64,000 bases of DNA. It comes from UBA3700 sp963592135 (GTDB lineage: Bacteria > Bacillota > Clostridia > Christensenellales > UBA3700). The notes beneath the pieces are model-generated. The model saw only the letters and a program-made list of their open reading frames with translations, did no database searches and was not told the DNA's origin. This document shows positions 59,704 through 64,000 of this stretch, piece by piece. The position numbers and the translations under genes were made by a program. The stretch is from contig CAVAVP010000006.1 of assembly GCA_963592135.1 (NCBI GenBank), positions 1-64,000 on the forward strand, read 5' to 3'. Each line of letters starts with the position of its first letter. Within the stretch, counting starts at the first letter, position 1.

Positions 59704-61128
59704 TTAGAATGTATATTTTGTTTGTTTTTGAGGAGCATTCTTTAATTCTGCTCTCTTTTCATCATAACCAGGTCTTCCAAGTAATGCGTATGTTGCGTTT
59801 TTACCTTCTTCAACCCCTGGTTGATCAAACGTATTAATTCCCATTAATGCACCTGCATATGATGTTTGTAGCATAAATAGATACATAATTTCTCCAAGTG
59901 TAAACTCATTTAGAATTGGAAGCATAATTGTATAATTTTGCTTTCCAGCCTTTGTTACAGCATATTCTGTTGCTTTTCTTTCAGCTTGGATTAACTCGTT
60001 CATTGTATGTCCACATAAGAAATTAACTGATGGGATATCTTCACATCCATTTGAAATTTTAACTTCTTTTCTATAATTTTCTACACCAATAAATGTAATA
60101 ATCTTATCCTCAGGGCCTGCTGTATATAATTGTACTTGTGAGTGTTGATCTGTAACACCTAATGATTTAACTGGTGTTTGGCCAACTCCTTCAATTTTAT
60201 TTCCTTTTAAATCTACGTTTTTACCTAAAGATTCAGCCCATAATTGAGCATACCAATCTGCAATATATTTTAATCCGTCTGCATAAGGCATCATAACACC
60301 AATATTTTTGCCTTCTGACATTCCAATATATTGTAATGTAGCTAAAGCTAATGCAGGATTCTTCTTTAAAGAAGAACTATTACAAATTTCATCCATATAC
60401 TTAGCACCTGCTAGCATTCCTTTAATATCTACACCAGTTACTGCAGCTGGAAGAAGTCCTACTGGACAAAGCTCTGAGAATCTGCCACCAACTCCATCTG
60501 GAATATAGAATGTTTTATATCCTTCTTTTTGAGCAATTTTAATTAAATTGCCTTTTTCTTTTGATGTTGTTGCTATGATATGATTTTTAGCATCTTTTCC
60601 TAGCGCATTCTTTAAAATTTCATTTATGATTAAATATTGAGTCATTGTTTCAGATGTTGAACCAGATTTTGTAATTACATTAAATACAGCCTTCTTTGGA
60701 TCAATAACATCAAGTAACGCTGCCATTCTTTCTGGATCTACATTATCTTCTACATAGAACTTTGGACCTTTTCTCTTTGCTCTTTTTAAATCATTGTAAT
60801 GTAAATGATTAATAGCTTGGAATGTAGCAATTGGACCTAATGCAGAACCACCAATTCCTAAAACAACAAAATATTCAATATTCTTGTCTTTTCTAATCTT
60901 TTTTGCAGTATCTAAAATATCTGCTACAACAGCATCTTGATTATATGGAAGGTCAGCCCATCCCATCATATCTTTGCCTTTTCCAGCTTCAACTGCTTCA
61001 AAAGCCTTTTTAGCTTGGTCAGCATAAGAGTTTAATTTCTTATCTGAAATGCCATTTTTGCCTAAAACTGATTCCATCATATTATTGTAATCAATTTTTA
61101 ATTTTAATTCCTTTTTGTTGTAACGCAT
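59704..61128 (-). CDS. pgi: Glucose-6-phosphate isomerase
   Basis: Interconverts glucose 6-phosphate and fructose 6-phosphate. I use the ATG at 61128, seven bases after GGAGG; an ATG six bases earlier is too near the site. The 474-residue protein shows 'VVLGIGGSALGPIA' (about 90), 'ITKSGSTSETMTQY' (sugar phosphate loop, about 157), 'GVGGRFSELCPVGLLP' (about 215) and 'DQPGVEEGKNATYALLGR' (about 435). It is second in a two-gene operon behind a sugar isomerase-like gene at 24 nt. Confidence 0.96.
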   Translation of the reverse strand: MRYNKKELKLKIDYNNMMESVLGKNGISDKKLNSYADQAKKAFEAVEAGKGKDMMGWADLPYNQDAVVADILDTAKKIRKDKNIEYFVVLGIGGSALGPIATFQAINHLHYNDLKRAKRKGPKFYVEDNVDPERMAALLDVIDPKKAVFNVITKSGSTSETMTQYLIINEILKNALGKDAKNHIIATTSKEKGNLIKIAQKEGYKTFYIPDGVGGRFSELCPVGLLPAAVTGVDIKGMLAGAKYMDEICNSSSLKKNPALALATLQYIGMSEGKNIGVMMPYADGLKYIADWYAQLWAESLGKNVDLKGNKIEGVGQTPVKSLGVTDQHSQVQLYTAGPEDKIITFIGVENYRKEVKISNGCEDIPSVNFLCGHTMNELIQAERKATEYAVTKAGKQNYTIMLPILNEFTLGEIMYLFMLQTSYAGALMGINTFDQPGVEEGKNATYALLGRPGYDEKRAELKNAPQKQTKYTF

Positions 61129-61152
61129 AAACATGCCTCCAATATATTTTTT

Positions 61153-61977
61153 TTATTTTTTTGCTTTTTCTAAACATTCACCCAAATAATTATATCCTTC
61201 AAGTAAATCATTGCTTGTTTTATAATCCTTTGAATAAACTTCCATAAGTACACCACCATCAAATCCCATGTCTAGAAGAATTTTAAATAATTCAACAAAA
61301 TCAAAACGACCTCTTCCTGGGATTGCCGTAGCACCGTCATTATTATAATCACAAAGGTGTACCGTTTCAAGCGAATTACCCATAACTTTTAAGTATTCTT
61401 TGTAATCATATCCACTTTGCATTGCTTGCTTTATGTCTAAAACAGAACCAAGTCTTGGACATAGCAATTTTAAATTCTTAAAATAGTCAGGAAAAGAAAA
61501 ATAACACCAATGCACATTTTCATAACATAACTTTACATTATGCTCACTTGCCATATCACATAAATGGTTAATAATTTTAGATAGATAATCATAATCGAAC
61601 CTTCTTACTATGCCTTTCCCGTGTTTAAGCATTGCTGCTCCATGAAAAGTTTGAAACTGTACACCTGCTTTTTCAACAACTTTCAAAAATTCTTCATAAG
61701 TTTTCTCACCATCAGCTCTTGCTCTTGAACCCATAGAAAATAAATCTGGTTCAAACTGCTGAGTCATTGAATGCATTGAATGTACTTTAAAGTTAGGAAC
61801 CATTTTCTTTGCTTCATTTATTGAATCTATTAAAACTTTTGCATATTCATCACAATATTGAGAACGAGTCTCAAAAAAAACTTCACAGGTATCTATTCCT
61901 AATGAAGCAATTTCTTTTATAGATTCTTCCGTATGTAAATTTGGAAAGAATGATGCTGTCGAAATTCCGAGTCTCAT
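61153..61977 (-). CDS. Sugar phosphate isomerase/epimerase family TIM barrel
   Basis: 274-residue AP-endonuclease-2-fold protein (xylose isomerase-like TIM barrel). It has 'LGISTASFFPN' at the start, 'VHSMHSMTQQFEPD', 'CYENVHWCYF' (metal-binding Glu, about 158), 'LDIKQAMQSGYD' (about 183) and 'HLCDYN' with 'GRGRFDFVELFKIL' (about 225), the residue set that usually binds a divalent metal. The substrate is not known; location before pgi suggests a carbohydrate. There is no ribosome site: TATAAT with an upstream TG ends six bases before the ATG, predicting leaderless translation. Confidence 0.88.
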   Translation of the reverse strand: MRLGISTASFFPNLHTEESIKEIASLGIDTCEVFFETRSQYCDEYAKVLIDSINEAKKMVPNFKVHSMHSMTQQFEPDLFSMGSRARADGEKTYEEFLKVVEKAGVQFQTFHGAAMLKHGKGIVRRFDYDYLSKIINHLCDMASEHNVKLCYENVHWCYFSFPDYFKNLKLLCPRLGSVLDIKQAMQSGYDYKEYLKVMGNSLETVHLCDYNNDGATAIPGRGRFDFVELFKILLDMGFDGGVLMEVYSKDYKTSNDLLEGYNYLGECLEKAKK

Positions 61978-61983
61978 ATGAGT

Positions 61984-61992
61984 ATTATAACA
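61984..61992 (-). promoter_or_regulatory. Extended -10 promoter of the isomerase-pgi operon, leaderless
   Basis: TGTTATAAT (61992-61984) on the minus strand; the ATG begins six bases downstream, which puts the predicted start site on or next to its A. Confidence 0.6.
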
Positions 61993-62051
61993 ACTTTCAC
62001 ATACTATGTGCTAATACTATATGCTAAATAATTTTAATTTGAAAATTTTAC

Positions 62052-62141
62052 AATTTACATATGTAAATTATAAAAATCAACATTTTAACATTATTTTGTC
62101 TAATTCTACACAAAGTAGAATATATATTTTATAAAATATAT
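62052..62141. promoter_or_regulatory. Three inverted repeats upstream of the MMPL gene
   Basis: The intergenic region holds a perfect 18-bp palindrome (62052-62069, AATTTACAT and its complement), a 7-5-7 inverted repeat (62103-62121, ATTCTAC/GTAGAAT) and a perfect 20-bp palindrome (62122-62141, ATATATTTTA and complement). Such dyads upstream of an efflux pump look like regulator binding sites; no regulator gene is in view. Confidence 0.5.
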
Positions 62142-62224
62142 TTCAATTCAACTCTAGTTTATTGCGATTAAATTTTTCATATGATAACATATTTGAGAAA
62201 AATAAAAATATAAGTGAGGAAACT

Positions 62225-64000
62225 ATGTCAAAAATTAAAAATCTTTTTAAGTCCAAAAAAGACAAACACGCCGACAGACAAAACAATGCCCTTGCAAAAT
62301 TCTCACATTTTGTAATGACACATAAAACAATTATATTGATTGTTTTTGTTGTTTTAATAATTGCAGCCGTAATTGGAAACTCTTTTGTTAAGAAGCAAAG
62401 TGATGTTATTTCTTATCTAGACAATGAAACAGTAACAAAACAAGGACTTGCTACTCTTCAAAATAATTTCAATATCATTGGCGACTTCTCTATGGGTATA
62501 TCCTATCTAAATAGAGATCAAGTAAATGATATTGTAGAAATTATTTCAAATGCAAAAGATAATGAAGATAATGAATACCATAAAAACTTACAGTATATTA
62601 ATAAAATTGTATGGATAGGTACATTTAATTCTCTTGAAAACCATAAAACAACAATAGAGGGAGCTATTACAAACCTAAAAGATGGTGTCGATGATATTAT
62701 GAACACACTATCCAATAAGTTTATTTTGCACACAGAAATTACAAAAGCTGATGGTACAAAAGACACGGTAGATACATATTTAATTTCTGTATACTTTACA
62801 ACTGCTAACTCAGCCGATGAAACTATTGCCGCAATTGATACTATTGAAGAAATAATAACAAGCAAAGTAAACGAATATGTAAGCGCCGGAAACGGATACG
62901 AAAATGTTACAAAAGCTACTGAATACTACACATTCTCAGGCTCAGCACAAAACTCTAGATCTCTTTTAAAATCTTCAGTTGGTGATATGCCTAAGTTCGT
63001 TATAGTTGCAGTCATTGCTGTATTTATTATTCTATTCTTTACAACTCAAAGTTACATTGAACCTTTAATTTTCTTAGCAACACTTGGAATTTCTATATTA
63101 TTAAATATGGGTTCAAACGTTATTGCCGGTAAAGACCCAATTGGCACAGTTTCATCAATAACAGCTTCTTGTGCTACAATCTTACAACTTGCTGTTGCTA
63201 TGGACTATGCTATATTCTTAATGCATACTTACTATGAGGAATTAAGAACAACTCCTCGTCCAGAAACTGCTCTAGAGAGAGCTCTTCCAAAGACAATAAA
63301 ATCTATCGTTGCTTCATCTTTAACAACTGTAGGTTCTTTCATTGCTCTATTCTTTATGAAATTTGGTATTGGATACGATTTAGGATTCGTTCTTGCTAAG
63401 GGTGTACTATTATCTTTAATTGCTGTTGTATTCTTACAACCAATTATTATCCTATTCTTAAGCAAATGGATTGCTGCTACAAACCATGAAGTTACAAAGT
63501 CAGGCAAACATCAATGGAAACCATTAACCCCAAGACTAAAATTTGTTTCAAAGGTTATAACAAAGAAAGCAGTTGCTATTCCTATCATTGTTATTTGTCT
63601 AGCTTTAATGATTCCTGGTGCTATATTCCAAGGAAAGGTTAACTTATCTTTCATCTCTATTACTGCTGAAAATGAAAATCCAACAGTTCCAGAAGCTGCT
63701 ATAGAATCTTCTTCTAACCAATTAATCGTTATGACTCCATATAAGTTAAATGATTATGATTCACAATACGATTTCGTTCAACAAACATATTTAGTTGGTT
63801 ATAAAAAAGCAACAGCTTTTGATTCAAATGCGACATACTATACTCAAGATTCTAAAAATTTCAGAGTTTCAAAAGTTGAAAATGTAACAGCAGATGACTT
63901 TACTGCAGGAACCTACTATATTAGAGATAATTCTGTAAATACAATTTCAGACATATTCTCTATCACTACAATATTTGAAGAAGATCAATTAAAAGATATA
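62225..64000 (+). CDS. MMPL/RND family transporter, 3' end beyond the window
   Basis: Open to the window edge (592 codons). The ATG follows GAGGA by six bases. Residues 1-30 are a basic cytoplasmic tail, then TM1 (about 37-57), a large external domain (about 60-255), and a block of five helices (about 255-440) with 'TLGISILLNMGSNVIAG' and the MMPL/sterol-sensing stretch 'LQLAVAMDYAIFLMHTYYEEL' containing 'AxDYxxF', the proton-relay Asp-Tyr pair. A further helix (about 455) and a second external domain begin before the edge. The family exports lipids, peptides or drugs; the substrate is unknown. Confidence 0.9.
   Translation, partial: MSKIKNLFKSKKDKHADRQNNALAKFSHFVMTHKTIILIVFVVLIIAAVIGNSFVKKQSDVISYLDNETVTKQGLATLQNNFNIIGDFSMGISYLNRDQVNDIVEIISNAKDNEDNEYHKNLQYINKIVWIGTFNSLENHKTTIEGAITNLKDGVDDIMNTLSNKFILHTEITKADGTKDTVDTYLISVYFTTANSADETIAAIDTIEEIITSKVNEYVSAGNGYENVTKATEYYTFSGSAQNSRSLLKSSVGDMPKFVIVAVIAVFIILFFTTQSYIEPLIFLATLGISILLNMGSNVIAGKDPIGTVSSITASCATILQLAVAMDYAIFLMHTYYEELRTTPRPETALERALPKTIKSIVASSLTTVGSFIALFFMKFGIGYDLGFVLAKGVLLSLIAVVFLQPIIILFLSKWIAATNHEVTKSGKHQWKPLTPRLKFVSKVITKKAVAIPIIVICLALMIPGAIFQGKVNLSFISITAENENPTVPEAAIESSSNQLIVMTPYKLNDYDSQYDFVQQTYLVGYKKATAFDSNATYYTQDSKNFRVSKVENVTADDFTAGTYYIRDNSVNTISDIFSITTIFEEDQLKDI

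Noticed and set aside
61978..62224. Small ORFs in the gap before the MMPL gene
   Set aside because: No frame of useful length with a start and ribosome site is present. The region is better explained by the promoter and dyads.

Overview
The window is low-GC DNA (roughly 30% G+C by eye) from a Bacillota bacterium, most likely class Clostridia. The evidence is a SCIFF six-cysteine peptide with its radical SAM maturase (scfA-scfB), a T-box leader on thrS, the infC-rpmI-rplT operon with an AUU start, an ECF riboflavin transporter under an FMN riboswitch, and LL-diaminopimelate aminotransferase. The 10-N gap and ends cut inside genes suggest a draft or metagenome assembly. I see no rRNA, tRNA, CRISPR array, insertion sequence or prophage. 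Positions 1-99 hold nothing I can support.

Layout. 0.1-6.3 kb (minus): ruvA-ruvB-queA-tgt-yajC (Holliday junction branch migration, queuosine, Sec accessory), then scfA-scfB. 6.4-9.6 kb: a block of a DUF6273 protein, mscL and a MATE exporter that separates ruvA from ruvC. 9.8-13.1 kb (minus): yebC-proA-ruvC and a SpoU rRNA methyltransferase. 13.2-17.1 kb (minus): infC-rpmI-rplT behind an attenuated leader, then thrS behind a T-box. 17-27 kb (minus): envelope proteins, a MarR-controlled heterodimeric ABC exporter and a beta-propeller lipoprotein. 27.3-36.7 kb: coaE/polA, icd, tsaE-tsaB-rimI, riboswitch-ribU (plus), and a small-protein operon leading into nadD-yqeK and rsfS. 36.7-40.5 kb (minus): an accessory island with DUF2971, a lipoprotein fragment, small membrane proteins, a broken Cys-rich ORF and a frameshifted AbiH. 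40.6-43.6 kb (plus): a P-type ATPase behind a yybP-ykoY (Mn2+) riboswitch. 43.8-48.8 kb (minus): FakA-like domain protein-purA-dapL-nth-obgE-yhbY. 49-61 kb (minus): a second P-type ATPase-guaA, PiT/PhoU-like/MATE, aroE-aroK fusion-aroQ, a DUF3810 metallopeptidase, and a sugar isomerase-pgi. 62.2 kb to the end (plus): a partial MMPL/RND transporter.

The most unusual signal is in translation initiation. Four minus-strand accessory genes have no AUG, GUG or UUG at the expected start, but carry AUA exactly where the start should be. Two of these give textbook lipoprotein signal peptides beginning M-K-K, and two sit in ATAA stop/start overlaps that mimic the usual ATGA. In addition, about seven genes, several of them housekeeping (ruvA, polA, tsaE, nadD-yqeK, MATE, sugar isomerase), have a promoter -10 box only 5-10 nt before AUG and no Shine-Dalgarno sequence, which predicts leaderless mRNAs. 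Two small accessory ORFs carry one in-frame UAA inside otherwise intact family sequence. Core genes terminate normally at UAA, so stop reassignment is not the explanation; gene decay or readthrough is.
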